Positions 31,616-42,902 are shown, counted from the first letter of the stretch. The stretch: DNA of 64,000 nt from Ctenosaura bakeri (GCA_948474755.1 CAOLHI010000740.1:310001-374000), one strand, 5' to 3'. The notes: generated by a model from the letters alone, not told the origin. Program-made: numbers and translations.

Positions 31616-33396
31616 CACCCACAAGGGCTCCCTCATCATACGTGAAGACTGGTATTGAAAATCCATGGCTTATCATACGTGGCTGAACAAATTTTGGGTG
31701 AAGCGAAGAAACACGGATAGAGCAGAGGGAAGTTTCTCTTCCTTTCTCGGAGCCCTCGAATCTGGAAATCATCTGGGGAAGCTGTTGGGGGAGACAGTCA
31801 AGGTGGACAAAAGGAAGTATTTCTTTTCATGTTAAACCAAAGAATTTGCAAATCAAAGACCAGTTAGTTTATACTTTCTATAAGTATTCACAAATATGAA
31901 GTTTCTTATGATTGCTTGCAGTTGGGAATGGGAGGGTATTAATTTTGGGCATCCTTTTATCTCTCTCTCTCTTTTCCTCTTTGCTTCCCCACCCCGGTTG
32001 ATCTTCTTTCCTCCAAAGGAATCAGTTCTCTCATTCATTCCTCAAATATTAGCGTTCCTGCTGAAGAGGAGAGAAAAACCCTCCTCAAGCCAAGGCGAAG
32101 CAGCCTTCAGGGCTGCTATTATTTATGTGCTCGAACGTGGTGCTCTCATTCCACAACACATGGGTGCATCCGCAACAAAACTTTCCATGCAATCAGCTAC
32201 AAAACTTGCGTGACTTGCAATCTTTGTGCCACACGATGTAATACCACACACATTTCACTTTCCACTGCCTGGTGTTCCTCCCCCCGAAGAAGCTCTTGGT
32301 TCTCAACTTTCACTCTGTTTCCAATGTTTGGACTGGAAATGTTGTTGTTTATGCAGTCATAATGGTACCACACACATACAAAGGAGATGCATCAACAGGC
32401 CTGGAGGAAACCCAGTTTTGCAAAGTACAACAAATCCTTAGGAAAAACAAACCCTATGGGGAGGAGTGTTTCCAAGCATCCCAATAAGGGCCAGTAACTG
32501 GGGAGTATTGCAACTCCAGGGATCCCCTGTCCAGCTTGGCCACTAGGCATGATGGCTTGGGATTCTGAAAATTGTAGTCCAAGAAAGTAACATTTCCATG
32601 GTCTTGTGAAAGCTGAGAATATATATACTGCCCAAGATTCCTGTACTGGCCACTTCATGTCATGCAGTAATTCCCAGTAGGTGACTTTAGAACCATGCAA
32701 TGGAACATGAAAGGTGGAGTCAAAGGTATCAGAACACCTTCCAGATCTGCAATCCTTCATTTCCAGTTCTGTCTTTGAGGCACTTTTGCTTGGCTGTGAG
32801 ATACCGAAGATTACAGTGCATGCCATAAACTATGGGGGCTACAATTTCACTGCACAAAAGAAAACAGGAAAACAATGGTCCGGACAGGCATCTCTGTGGA
32901 GGTCGTGCTGACCACACATGGATGAAGGATTCATGGCATTTCTCTTTGACCCAGGGAACAGGACTCTTGTGGAGAGCTTCACTGCATGGATTTTCAGCAT
33001 AACCCCCTGAGTTTGCACAGCCTCCGGACAACTAATATGAAGAAAATCAGGAAGAAATGGCATCAGTTCACCCAAGGAATCAGTCTAAGTGATACATTAA
33101 AAATGGCCATGGGCATCTGCCGTGATGAATTCCCCCAACAAACAGCATAGATTTGTAGTAGACTCAGGTGATTTGATTTCCTTCCCCAGGCTAAGATTCT
33201 AGGCTGAACAAGAAACCATTGCAACTCTCAGATTAAGGGCGATGCAATCTTCTAGTGTTCCCCAGGTGACCAGGTTTCCTTCCCCGTTACACCATGGTTT
33301 GGTGGTTCCTCAACTTTTGCACGTGGTCTTTCCCTGCATTCTGAAAAGTTGTACTGCCTCTTAGTGCTGAAAGCTTGAAGCTAAAATATGCCAGTG

Positions 33397-33436
33397 ACTT
33401 TGGCTCTACCTTTTTTTCCTTTGGCAGAGCCAAAGT
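33397..33436. repeat. Short hairpin
   Basis: ACTTTGGCTCT and AGAGCCAAAGT are perfect 11-base inverted repeats around an 18-base loop. The stem is too short for a typical pre-miRNA, and I see no extended pairing outside it. Confidence 0.8.
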
Positions 33437-33796
33437 GATAGTGGAATGCAGCTTCCAAGAATGTCTCTGGAATCAAATCCTTGAATTCAGCTGAAGGAGG
33501 TTCCCTAACCTTGGAGGAGCCATATAGCTGAAAAAGGTCTTGGAGATCTCTTAGTCCAGCTCCTGGTCAGTGTAGGATCCTGGAGGATCCTTCCATTAAA
33601 TAAGCAGATGTTCCAACCATGCTGGCTTGCCAATTTTCAGGCAGCTGTTCTCAGCACTTGGTGACTCTCCCAGGTAACCAATATCTCTCCAAAGAACCTA
33701 AGGTGGAAAATGATTTGTGTTCCACAGCATATCTGTGAATGGTTTGGAACAGATTCCTGAATTCTGATTGTGTAAGAATAGCAACAATAGAATAAC

Positions 33797-33860
33797 TCTC
33801 TCTCTCTCCCCCCTCCCTCTCCCTCTCTCTTTCACACAAACACACACATACACACACACA
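33797..33860. repeat. CT/CA microsatellite
   Basis: A (CT)n-rich run passes directly into a (CA)n-rich run. It generates a spurious minus frame rich in Cys-Val and Arg-Glu. Confidence 0.9.
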
Positions 33861-34327
33861 CCTCAACTAAACTGTTGAAATGAAATTCCTGAACCTTCAG
33901 GTGCTGGAGGTTGGAGAGGGTTGCACTTTGCTCTAGTTGGTGGAAATCATGGTTCTTGTCAATATCAAGTAGATCTTTAAAGCTTGAAGATGAGATTATT
34001 CAAAGCAGTTGTTCCCTACTTTTGATCCTATAGATGTTTTGGACTTCATCTTCCAGAGTCCATGACCCCTGACTGTGCTGGCTGGCTCTTCTGAGAGTTG
34101 AAGTCCAAAACACCAAGAGGACCTAAGTTTCAGGACACTTTCCAAAGTGGACCTGTCCCATCCTGCCAAGGTGTTCAGTCATATCATGATGGTCTTGTCC
34201 CATCTTCACAGCTAAGCAAATCCAGACTCTCTTTTCCCTGCTCCAAATCCCATGTGGATTAACATCTCCACTACCACCACCACCCTGGTTTCTTCCCAAT
34301 CTCAAAGAGCTAGAATCCGTGTTCCAG

Positions 34328-34634
34328 GAAACTGATGTTGTTTACCCAGGAGAAGAGAAGATTGAGAAGTGACATAACAGATATCTTTAAACATCTGGAG
34401 GACTTTCATGTAAATGAAGAAGTGAGTTTGTTCCCTGCTACCCCAGATTCTGGGATACAGACCAAGGGATTCAAAGGACAAGTGGTTCCACCTAAACATT
34501 AGGAAGAACTTTATTTGAGGTCTCCAAACAGAGGTTGCATGGCCATCACTCAGTGCTTTCATTTTGCATTGTTGTATGGCTGACGGCTGGACTAGATGAA
34601 CCTTACCCTCCCTTGAAACTCCATGATTCTATGC
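34328..34634 (+). mobile_element. Old, diverged CR1 3' end
   Basis: Sense CR1 words are recognisable: CATCTGGAGGACTTTCATGT, CTAAACATTAGGAAGAACTT and CTGGACTAGATGAACCTTA, then a CCATGATTCTATG octamer end. There are many substitutions and no open frame. Confidence 0.75.
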
Positions 34635-35480
34635 TCAAGCAGGGTCCTTTGTGCCTTTCTGTCATGAAATGCTTTGGTCAAGAGTGTGCATATACTGGCT
34701 TCGCTTTCTCTTCCCCCTTGCCTTCCCATTCAGGGGCTGAAAGATCTTTGCCTTCCCTTCCTGTCCTCCACCCTGAGTCGGCCAGAGAGAGCAGCGAATG
34801 CACACTTGGCACATGGATCGGATGAGATGCGCGGGCGCGACAGATGGAGAAGTCCATGAGCTCATCAAGGGCCTGGGCCCAAGGAAAAAAAAAATCCTGG
34901 CTCTTCACATCCTCCTGTTATCTAGCACTTAGCCCAAGATGACTCAGTGGTGGGGCTGATGCAGTTTTCTCTCTCCCCACCCCTCTATAACCCCCGCCCG
35001 GGCCTTGGGAGACGTTCCAGAGTGCTGTGAGCATGGAAATATTTCCTGATAGTTTGCCCGAGAACTTGTGTGCTCTCGGAGAGGCCATTGCTGCTTCTGA
35101 TTTCCCCGGAGGCACCCCTGCCATGTATCTCTACCCCCCGCATTCTTGCAGACAGATGTCAATGCCTCTTCCTTTCCCCCAAGGAGATTTTTGCCAGATC
35201 AAGCATTCTAGTGCCCACAGTGATGATTCTGCAATTAAAGAGGATGAGGGAAAAAAAAAAAAGACAATTCCTGTCAATGTTTGATTTTGCATTTAGGTTT
35301 CCTGAGGATGGCTCCTGCGGCAATCGGCGGGAGAGCAGCAGCGGTGGGAGGCTGGGAAAGCTATAATGGGAAGAAAGGAAATGGTTGGTGAACATACAGC
35401 TTCCCGTACTTGGTCAGACCAAATCTGTGTTGCTTCCCAGCATATGCTTTCTCACCAAACCAGGGCATGGTGAGAGACAA
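34635..35480. other. Unique sequence, candidate conserved part (35020-35350)
   Basis: No repeats recognised. 35020-35350 holds words such as GCCAGATCAAGCATTCTAGT, GATTCTGCAATTAAAGAGGA and AATGTTTGATTTTGCATTTA that look preserved. An 85-codon frame (35027-35284, MSMEIFPDSLPENLCALGEA) and a 98-codon frame overlap there. Neither has a domain I know, and I do not call a gene. Confidence 0.25.
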
Positions 35481-35481
35481 C

Positions 35482-35556
35482 CATGGAATCACAGAACTGA
35501 ACTGTTGAAAAGGTCCCCAAAACTCATGTAGTCTAATCCCTTCTGAGAAGAGGAAA
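35482..35556 (-). mobile_element. CR1 3' tip, diverged
   Basis: GGAATCACAGAACTGAACTG then GTCCCCAAAACTCATGTAGT is a mutated antisense CR1 end. It is only about 75 bases long. Confidence 0.5.
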
Positions 35557-35566
35557 GCCACAATTA

Positions 35567-36088
35567 AAATAGTAATCCAGTTCTGTCTAGTTCTAGGGAC
35601 CTCAGTTCAAGAAGGATATCAACAAGCTGGAGCATGTCCAGAGGAGGGCAACCAAAATGTTGAAGGGTCTGGAAGCCATGAAGCCCTCTGAGGAGCAGCT
35701 GAGGGAGCTCTGTACGTAGTCTGAAGAAGAGAAGGTTAAGAGGGGACATGATAGCCATGTTTAAATATTTGAAGGGATGTCATGTTGAGGAGGGAGCGGG
35801 CTTGTTTTCTGCTGCTCCAGAGACCAGAACACGGAGCAATGGATCCAAACTACAGAAAAACAGATTCCACTTGAACCTCATGGAAACTTCCTGACTTTTC
35901 TGTCCGGCAGTGGAATATGCTGTCTTGGAGTGTGATGGAGTCTCCTCCCTTTTTTGAGGTTTTTAAACAGAGGCTGGATAGCTTTCTGTTGGGAGTGCTT
36001 TGATGTGGGTTCCTGCATAGCCAGGGGTTGGACTGGGTGGCCCCGGGGTCTCTTCCAACTCTGTGATTCTATGAACCTACGATTCTGT
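35567..36088 (+). mobile_element. CR1 3' part, older subfamily
   Basis: It runs from CAGTTCTGTCTAGTTCTAGG through AGAAGGATATCAACAAGCTG, GTCTGGAAGCCATGAAGCCC and AAGAGGGGACATGATAGCC to the end CTCTGTGATTCTATG. Frameshifts (near 35715 and 35890) break the coding frame. Confidence 0.92.
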
Positions 36089-36129
36089 AATCCAAACTTT
36101 GTTTATGAACCTCAAATGAAGGCAAATCC

Positions 36130-36650
36130 ACCAGTTCCTTTGGCACTATCTATCAGCATTTGCCATAAAAGAATTCTTCCTAATGTTTAATCAAAATCTC
36201 CTTCCCAGCTGTTTGAATCTATTGGTTCAGGCACTGGAGTAGGGCTTCTCAGGCTATCTGATGTGGGGCACCAGCTTCCCCCCAAGCATATCAGGGACTA
36301 GTACAATATTTGTGCCCAATATCTATAACTGTTTCTTTGTCCTCTGGAAACTCACACTATTGGCTCACAGACCTGCATAAGTCCACAGACTATGACTTTG
36401 AGTAGCATTACTATGGAGAAGTAGAAAGCACACCTATGCTACATTCTACACTACAGACCTTCTGATCTCTGAATATGATTATCGTATCACTTATCAGCTT
36501 TTCCTTTTCTCTACCGAACTTGCCCAGATCCCTCAACCATGGGGAGCTGGTGTGAAGTTGTCTTGGCTTGAACACCCTTTAAAGTCTACCATCTTGGTTG
36601 CTCATCTCTGGACATGTTCCAGTCTGTTGATATCCTTGCTTTTCCTCTTT
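36130..36650 (-). mobile_element. Old antisense CR1 remnants
   Basis: Antisense words appear in order with gaps: AAGAATTCTTCCTAATGTTT, CCCAGCTGTTTGAATCTATT, later GCCCAGATCCCTCAACCATG, CCATCTTGGTTGCTCATCTC and TGGACATGTTCCAGTCTGTT. The middle (36240-36450) has little recognisable CR1. It is ancient compared with the neighbours. Confidence 0.6.
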
Positions 36651-36957
36651 CTCCTTTCCTTTCAGGCCACGTCTTTTACAACCATACCCCCAGGGGCAAA
36701 GTTTGTCTTCTTGGTATTGATGGCGTGTAAGCTGCTCTATAGGCCTTTTCTCCAAAAAATGCAGGACAGGGAAGAAATTAAAACATGCCTTGATGATAAT
36801 TAAGGGCACAAGAGATTTTTGAGGGTGGTTTCGTTAAGACAGAAGTTATGTAGACCAGGCCTGAAGTCTGAATAGGACCTTGGATAGCTCCATGCAGGCA
36901 AGGTGCTCTAAGAAGGCCTGAACTATGTCAAGTCATCTGTGCTCCACGCCATGGTTA
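36651..36957. other. Unassigned sequence
   Basis: No repeat or gene recognised. Confidence 0.35.
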
Positions 36958-37507
36958 ATAGAATCATAGAATCATAGAAATGTAGAGTTGGAAGAGATCA
37001 CAGGGGCCATCCAGTCCAACCCCCTGCCATGCAGGAACTCCATCTGCTTAAAAACCTCCAAGGAAGGAGACTCCACTGCCAGACAGCCCTGACTGTCAGG
37101 AAGTTCTTCCTGAGGTTCAGGTGGAATCTCCTTTCCTGCAACTTGAATCCATTGCTCCTTGTCCTGGTCTCTGGAGCAGCAGAAAACAAGCCCTCTCCTT
37201 CCTCTACATGGCATCCCTTCAATTATTTAAACATGGCTCTCATGTCCCCTCTCAACCTTCTCTTCTGCAGACTAAACATACCCAGCTCTCTAAGTCTATC
37301 CTCATAGGGCTTCATGGCTTCCAGGCCTCTCACCATTTTGGTCGCCCTCCTCTGGACTTGCTCCAGCTTGTCAATATCCTTCTTGAATTGGGGTGCCCAG
37401 AACTGGACACAGTATTCAAGATGGGGTCTAACCAAAGCAGAGTAGAGTGGTACCAGTACCTCCCTCGATCTAGACACCAGACTCCTATTGATGCAGCCAA
37501 GAATTAC
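36958..37507 (-). mobile_element. CR1 3' part, young subfamily, with internal deletion
   Basis: Antisense octamers at the left, then the CR1 3' UTR with a deletion that joins GCAGGAACTCCAT to CTGCTTAAAAACC and another that removes the WNLLP codons. The minus frame encodes [40 protein letters not shown] and [20 protein letters not shown]. Truncated after GATGCAGCCAAGAATTACA. Confidence 0.94.
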
Positions 37508-39215
37508 ATAATAATATGACTCAACCAGGGTAAGGAATACTTGTGGATTATACTATGCTCCCAATGCTATATCCCGGTATAAAACATTGTTGTGGTGAGT
37601 TATCATCTTGGTAGAGCAAAAGACTTGGATTAACAACATGTGATACGGGCCACCATATGTTACATGTTACAACGCAGGGACAACCTGAATGATTGTTGCA
37701 AGCATATGTTCAGCCCTGCTACAAAGGCATGTCTCTGTTTGCTTAGACATGATAGCAATTGCTAAGTGGCTTACTGTGTATGAACTTTAGGGTACTTTGT
37801 AAGGGCAATAGAACCTATGCTAGGATTCCAGGTAACCATGGATTGTATATCAAAGGAATGCATCAGTGAATCTTATCCTAGTGGACAGGGATGGAAGACA
37901 ATAGTTTGAGAGACACCAACCCGAAGGCATCTGGTCAGTATTTAGAAGGAAACTCAAAGGACTGAGCCAGAGCAACACTGGAGATGCGTTAGGAAACAAC
38001 TTGGGTGCTGATAAGGAAAATTGAGAAAGTTTGAGGGATTGGCAAAATCAAAAGATAGGAACAAGCAAGGTCCCATGGGAGCCACTCGGAGTTTTGGAAA
38101 GGGAAGACCCTGAGAATCCACCAAATGGGAATTGCACGGGCAGAGTGTGTATCACTATATAACCAAGTGCGTATTGTAGAATGTTAGCTTCAGCAACTGT
38201 TATATGCTGTGTCCCATATACCTCATTAGCATTCTGGAAAACCCTAAGTGTTTTCCTGAGGGTAAAAGAGTGGCCAGCCCACGACAGCCTCTTTCTGAGA
38301 AGTTGGACGTCTCCATGGGCTCTTCCTGGTCCATCACTCTTGGTTGGCCCCTGCTTTTGGTTCTGCTTGCACAGATGAGTGGGAAATAGTGAATGCGAAT
38401 GTCCTCCTGTAAGAGGCAACCTGTTCCTTAAGGGCAAGGGTAGCCAATCTGCCCGTTTGTGTGATTTTTTTCTCCCCAGTAACTTCTCCTCCACTGCCAT
38501 TCTTTTAAACAAGGCATCGTTTAAGGCAGGGGTGGCGAAAGCATGCTCTGTGAAGCCCCTACATTTTTTGTAGCCCAAGGCGACCCCCTAAACGCTTGCA
38601 AAACTTTTCTAAAAATTTTAGATCTTTCCCATTTGGGAGGCAATTTTTGACCCCAGAACCAGCCAAAACAAATCAAAACTGGCCACAACTGCAGCAGTTG
38701 ACTTCTAGCGCCCTCCCTAAACTGCACACAAAAGGAAAATGGGGCTGAAAGTGACACACAACATCATTTCCAACATGTCCAAAACATGATGATGATGTTG
38801 ACGACGATGACAAAAATGAATTTACAACTTGTTTTTCTCCCAATAATGAGGCAGAAGGTGGCTTCCAATATATTGAAAAACAATATGATTTTTTTAAAAA
38901 AAAATGTGCATAAACTTCAATAAAAGTATAACTGTAACCATAGTTTAAAAGACAAACAATTAATAAAGTTAAAAGCATTAAAGTGCATTAAAAGGCAACA
39001 TGCAAACCATAACTCTGCACCGTACACCATAAAAAACCCAACTATTCCTGAAAGCTTGATGGCATCAGAATATTTTGACTTACCAATGAAAGAAGAGAGT
39101 GATACTGAAGCCTTGGAGGTGCAAGGGTGAAAATTGTTCCTGAGTTTTCTGTCCGTATTTTAAGTGAACCGTCTGAGAGGATGAACCTTTTTTTGGGGAA
39201 AGCATTCAACACCAT
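37508..39215. other. Unassigned sequence
   Basis: About 1.7 kb with no firm assignment. 38527 begins CAGGGGTGGCGAA, like a hAT/Charlie 5' terminus, but I found no matching right end. An A/T-rich stretch with AATAAAAG and AATAAAG words lies at 38880-39000. A 176-codon minus frame (38578-38048) has no recognised domain. Confidence 0.35.
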
Positions 39216-39417
39216 GGCCATTGCCGCACTACGCTGTTATAGTGCTATTATTCCACTTTCAACCTCCTGTGAGATTCTGGGGTCTGTACTTTCTTGAAGC
39301 CAAAGAGCTCTCGGGCAGAGAATTTTAAATGCCCCTCGCTAAACTGCAAACCCCAGGATTCCATAGGAGGTTGAAAGTGGAATAATAGCATTATAACAGT
39401 GCAGTGCAGAAATGGCC
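39216..39417. mobile_element. GGCC palindromic MITE
   Basis: It runs from GGCCATTGCCGCACTACG to GTGCAGAAATGGCC with the usual arms and centre. Flanks CAT and CAC match at two of three positions. Confidence 0.92.
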
Positions 39418-39488
39418 CACGGCTAGGTTTTTCAAAGCTCAAGCTGAACCCCATGGTAGATTCATATATACTTCACTTGGCATAGAAG

Positions 39489-40283
39489 ATCCTGGATCTG
39501 GCTGCCACTCATTCTCAGGGACACAGCACCAGGGCTCAATCAGAGATGAGACTGGAATCAGGATGACTCAGGCTTTATTCCAATTATCATAAAAGGGAAG
39601 TTGAGCCTAAATTGCAACCTCATTTTCACTTTACAGGCAGCCCCCCTCTTCCTGTGCCACATTATCGGACAACTCATTCGCTTAATACTTCCAAATTCAG
39701 GACATGTTTCATTCATTCAATGGGATTCCACTCTTTCATCCGTTCTTCTTGCCTATGGAGGCTTGCTTGGAACTGCTTGCTCATGTGTGCATCTTACGAA
39801 GGGAAGTGAGAGGGGGGAAAAGTGCAAGGTTGTCTTAGAAACCTTGCAAGCCGTGCATGCACAGTTGGTACCAACCGAGCCTCTGTAAGTCCTTCATACT
39901 CTCCACGGTAAAGCAGGAAGTGTTCTAAGCTAGGTTGTCTGAGAAACCTTGCAAGCCGTGCATGCACAGTTGGTACCAACCCAGCCTCTGTAAGTCCTGC
40001 ATGCACAGTTGGTACCAACCGAGCCTCTGTAAGTCCTGCATGCACAGTTGGTACCAACCGAGCCTCTGTAAGTCCTTCTTACTCTCCACAGTAAAGCAGG
40101 AAGCTCCTGTTTTGGCCACAAAATGGCATCCACAATGGTGAGCTTCTTAGCTCGGTTAGGAGTCAATGTGGCTCTTTTGGCTCTGACGCTTGGCTTCCTT
40201 CCTTATATCTGAGTCCCTGATTGCGGGTTCCCAGTTCTTGGCTCCTGTTCTGAATTCTGCTTAGAGTTCAGACCTGACAATCC
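39489..40283 (-). mobile_element. Candidate solo LTR with internal minisatellite
   Basis: The body 39493-40279 starts TGTCAGGTCTG and ends GATCCA on the minus strand, so it is bounded by TG and CA. The same tetranucleotide ATCC flanks both sides (39489-39492, 40280-40283), a plausible 4-bp TSD. On the minus strand an AGATATAAGGAAGG word lies about 70 bases from the start and GGAATAAAGCCTGAG lies about 85 bases from the end. No gag, pol or env coding sequence and no second LTR is present. A 4-bp match is weak, so this is a candidate only. Confidence 0.5.
39829..40103. repeat. 39-bp minisatellite with a higher-order duplication
   Basis: A 39-base unit beginning TGCATGCACAGTTGGTACCA occurs at 39854, 39959, 39998 and 40037. 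Its core GTTGGTACCAAC is palindromic. Flanking words (ACCTTGCAAGCCG before, ACTCTCCACNGTAAAGCAGG after) recur about 105 and 185 bases apart, so a larger segment was duplicated before the 39-bp unit expanded. Confidence 0.95.
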
Positions 40284-40437
40284 CAAATCACGATGGGAAA
40301 TAGAAATGGCATCATGGTGCATGTTGGTGGCAATCCCTTTTAACTGTCGTCTGTGGTTAGTAAACATCACTTCAAAGCTGAAAGGGTTAAGGTAACTGCC
40401 ACTTAAATGAGCTACACATCATTCTATGAGCCTGGGG

Positions 40438-40635
40438 GCTTTCCGCCCTACACTGTTATAGTGCTATCATTCCACTTTCAACATCCTGTGGAATTTTGGG
40501 GTTTGTTGTTTACTGAGGCCAAAGAGCTCTCTGGTTGAGAATTCTGAATGCTCTTCCCTCAATGGCGACCCCCAGGATTCCATAGGAGGTTGAAAGTGGA
40601 ATAATAGTACTATAATAGTGTAGTGTGGAAAGGCA
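40438..40635. mobile_element. GGCC palindromic MITE
   Basis: Full copy with arms ATTCCACTTTCAACATCCTG and GGAGGTTGAAAGTGGAATAA and the AAAGAGCTCTCTGGTTGAG centre. Its right end GTGGAAAGGCACTAGGTCTC joins the 300-bp unit exactly as in the copy at 25729 (reversed). Confidence 0.92.
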
Positions 40636-40945
40636 CTAGGTCTCAGGGTCCGTCGATCTTTCTTCTGGGGTTTGACAGACAGACACCATCCTTTCAGCCC
40701 TGCAGCTTCCATCTAGATCAGCTAAACAAAGCTTAGCCTCCAACAGGAAATGAATCTAAATGGGGATGAAAGACCGTTTTGGGTCCAAAAAAATAAAAAA
40801 AGAAGAGGAGGAAAAAGATGGCCAGAGATACTCCTTCTGTTCTTTATTAAGCAACAAAGGGCGAAACCAACAGCAAATTGTGTGCAAAACCACCCAGCGG
40901 CTGCCCTGAGACATCTTTATCCACTTAATCTGGGACTCAGGAAAT
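40636..40945 (-). repeat. Unclassified 300-bp unit linked to a MITE, copy 2
   Basis: It is an inverted copy of 25425-25728, sharing GAGATACTCCTTCTGTTCTT, GGGCGAAACCAACAGCAAAT and CTAAACAAAGCTTAGCCTCC. Similarity stops near CCACTTAATCTGGGACTC (about 40920-40940). There is no MITE arm on its far side, unlike copy 1. Short frames (81 and 111 codons) overlap here and have no recognised domain. Confidence 0.8.
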
Positions 40946-41125
40946 TCTCCCCAAGCCAGTTTTATTGGGCAGTCTTGGAGTTTAAGCTTTCCGACTCCCA
41001 ATCACTAACAGATGAACCATTTCGTATCGCATTTTTCTTGATGAGTCTTGGCTCGGCCCTGTCCTTCGCGAAGCTGCTCTGGTGAGAAGACGGCGCGTCA
41101 TGCAAAGCTCTTCTTCGGAGAAGGA

Positions 41126-41880
41126 AGAAAAAATGGAATACCGAAATATAGGATGGGGGACACGTGGCTGGATAGCAGTACGTGTGAAAGGGATCTAGGA
41201 GTCTTCATAGACCACAAGCTGAACGTGAGTCAGCAGTGTGATGCAGCAGCCAAGAAAGCCAATGCAATCCTTGGCTGCATCAATAGGAGTATGGTGTCTA
41301 GATCGAGGGAGGTACTGGTACCACTCCACTCTGCTTTGGTTAGACCCCATCTTGAATACTGTGTCCAGTTCTGGGCACCCCAATTCAAGAAGGATATTGA
41401 CAAGCTGGAGCAAGTCCAGAGGAGGGCGACCAAAATGGTGAGAGGCCTGGAAGCCATGAAGCCCTATGAGGATAGACTTAGAGAGCTGGGTATGTTTAGT
41501 CTGCAGAAGAGAAGGTTAAGAGGGGACATGAGAGCCATGTTTAAATATTTGAAGGGATGCCATGTAGAGGAAGGAGAGGGCTTGTTTTCTGCTGCTCTAG
41601 AGACCAGGACAAGGAGTAATGGATTCAAGCTGCAGGAAAGGAGATTCCACCTGAACCTGAGGAAGAACTTCCTGACAGTCAGGGCTGTCCGGCAATGGAA
41701 TCTGCTGCCTCGGAGAGTAGTGGAGTCTCCTTCCTTGGAGGTTTTTAAGCAGAGGTTTGATGGCCATCTGTCGGGAGTGCTTTGAGGGTGTTCCTGCATG
41801 GCAGGGGGTTGGACTGGATGGCCCCTGGGGTCTCTTTCAGCTCTACATTTCTATGATTCTATGATTCTATGAAACCATGG
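41126..41880 (+). mobile_element. CR1 with the longest open frame (RT C-terminus)
   Basis: The open frame 41048-41785 (245 codons) contains the CR1 C-terminal region from about residue 27 on ([20 protein letters not shown] ... [20 protein letters not shown] ... [16 protein letters not shown]). The first 26 residues (MARPCPSRSCSGEKTARHAK...) come from non-CR1 sequence upstream. They are an in-frame accident unless transcription shows otherwise. The 3' end has three octamer units. Like the other copies it lacks the catalytic core. Confidence 0.95.
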
Positions 41881-42124
41881 CCGAGTTCTGGGAAGAGGGT
41901 GGCACCTTCAGAAAAGCCGGTGTGGCCAACTCACCCGAGGACCTCTGTCCTCTTTTGGCCAAAGAACTGCTTCCTCTCGGTCACACACAGCCTTCGGCAT
42001 TTTCCCCGTTCTCCTTCACCCTCTCCCTACTCAGCAATTCCTTTTTATCTCTTTCCACCACATGTTTCCAGGTTGGGCATCGTAAAATTCAAACCAGGCC
42101 AGAACACTCCTGTGTGCCATAAAA

Positions 42125-42332
42125 ACCAAGTTGATTGTTTTAATAAGAGATGGAAATATAGAGAAATTTATCAGCGATTTGGACCCAGTAATTAATTATC
42201 TAAGAAATGCATGAAGTGATTTGGTGGGAGCTAGTTTTCTGGATCGCGGATAATTCATAATATTGGAGAATAACTGTAAATCATGTTACTATTCTATTTA
42301 AATTATTTCTATTTGTCTGCTTGATCTTTAAT
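42125..42332 (+). mobile_element. L1 3' fragment
   Basis: The frame reading NIEKFISDLDPVINYLRNA then stop resembles the extreme C-terminus of L1 ORF2, followed by an A/T-rich 3' UTR-like stretch. It is cut by the MITE at 42334. An antisense A/T-rich piece at 42540-42690 could be another L1 end. Confidence 0.5.
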
Positions 42333-42333
42333 G

Positions 42334-42533
42334 TGCCATTTCCGCACTACATTGTTATAGTGCTATTATTCCACTTTCAGCATCCCATGGAATTCTGGGG
42401 TTTGTAGTTTCCTGAGGCCAAATTGCTCTCTGGTTGAGAATTCTCAATGCCCTCCCTAAACTGCAAACCCCAGGAATCCACAGGATGTTGAAAGTGGAAT
42501 GATAGCACTATAACGGTGTAGTGCGGAAAGGCC
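42334..42533. mobile_element. GGCC palindromic MITE
   Basis: GTGCCATTTCCGCACTACAT to GTGTAGTGCGGAAAGGCC, with typical arms. The centre reads GCCAAATTGCTCTCTGGTTG. It is one of four MITEs within 1.6 kb. Confidence 0.92.
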
Positions 42534-42697
42534 TAGTATCTAAACATAATTGTTAGTATTTTTATTAATACTTTTATTTAACAATAATAAGATTAGAAAA
42601 ATTAGAAAGACCTCTAGTGCTAAAATATAGTTGCACATAATTTACAATATGCATTCAATATAATATCCTTAGCACGTATGAGCTAGAATGAGACTTG
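42534..42697. other. A/T-rich spacer between two MITEs
   Basis: TTTTTATTAATACTTTTATT at its left resembles an antisense L1 end like that at 15060. The match is too short to call. Confidence 0.3.
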
Positions 42698-42899
42698 GGC
42701 CATTTCTGCACTGTACTCTTATAGTGCTATTATTTTACTTTCAACAACCTATGGAATCCTGGGGTTTGCAGTGTAGGGAGGGGCATTTAGAATTCTCAGC
42801 CAGAGAGATCTTTGGCCTCAGTAAACTGCAAACCCCAGAATTCCACAGGATATTGAAAGTGGAATAATCGCGCTATAAGAGTGTAGTGCGGAAATGGCC
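42698..42899. mobile_element. GGCC palindromic MITE with TTG duplication
   Basis: It starts GGCCATTTCTGCACTG and ends GTGTAGTGCGGAAATGGCC. TTG flanks both sides (42695-42697 and 42900-42902). The centre is in the orientation with AGCCAGAGAGATCTTTGGCC. Confidence 0.94.
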
Positions 42900-42902
42900 T
42901 TG

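Larger units (their letters stand above)
31616..34327. other. Mostly unique sequence with small repeats
   Basis: About 2.7 kb with no exon recognised. It holds a fragment of the TTGTAGTCC-type MITE (about 32495-32600, with GATTCTGAAAATTGTAGTCC), an 11-bp hairpin (33397-33436), a CT then CA microsatellite (33797-33860), and a second weak MITE fragment (about 34030-34110, with GAGAGTTGAAGTCCAAAACA). Confidence 0.4.

Noticed and set aside
33397..33436. microRNA precursor
   Set aside because: The stem is only 11 base pairs and does not extend outward.
35027..35284. 85-codon frame MSMEIFPDSLPENL...
   Set aside because: It looks protein-like, but an overlapping 98-codon frame is also open, it ends in a poly-A-derived Lys run, and I recognise no domain.
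38527..38720. hAT/Charlie element
   Set aside because: Only a left-end-like CAGGGGTGGCGAA is seen. There is no right end and no 8-bp duplication.
39854..40075. CRISPR-like array
   Set aside because: The repeats are directly abutting 39-bp units without unique spacers, in vertebrate DNA. It is a minisatellite.
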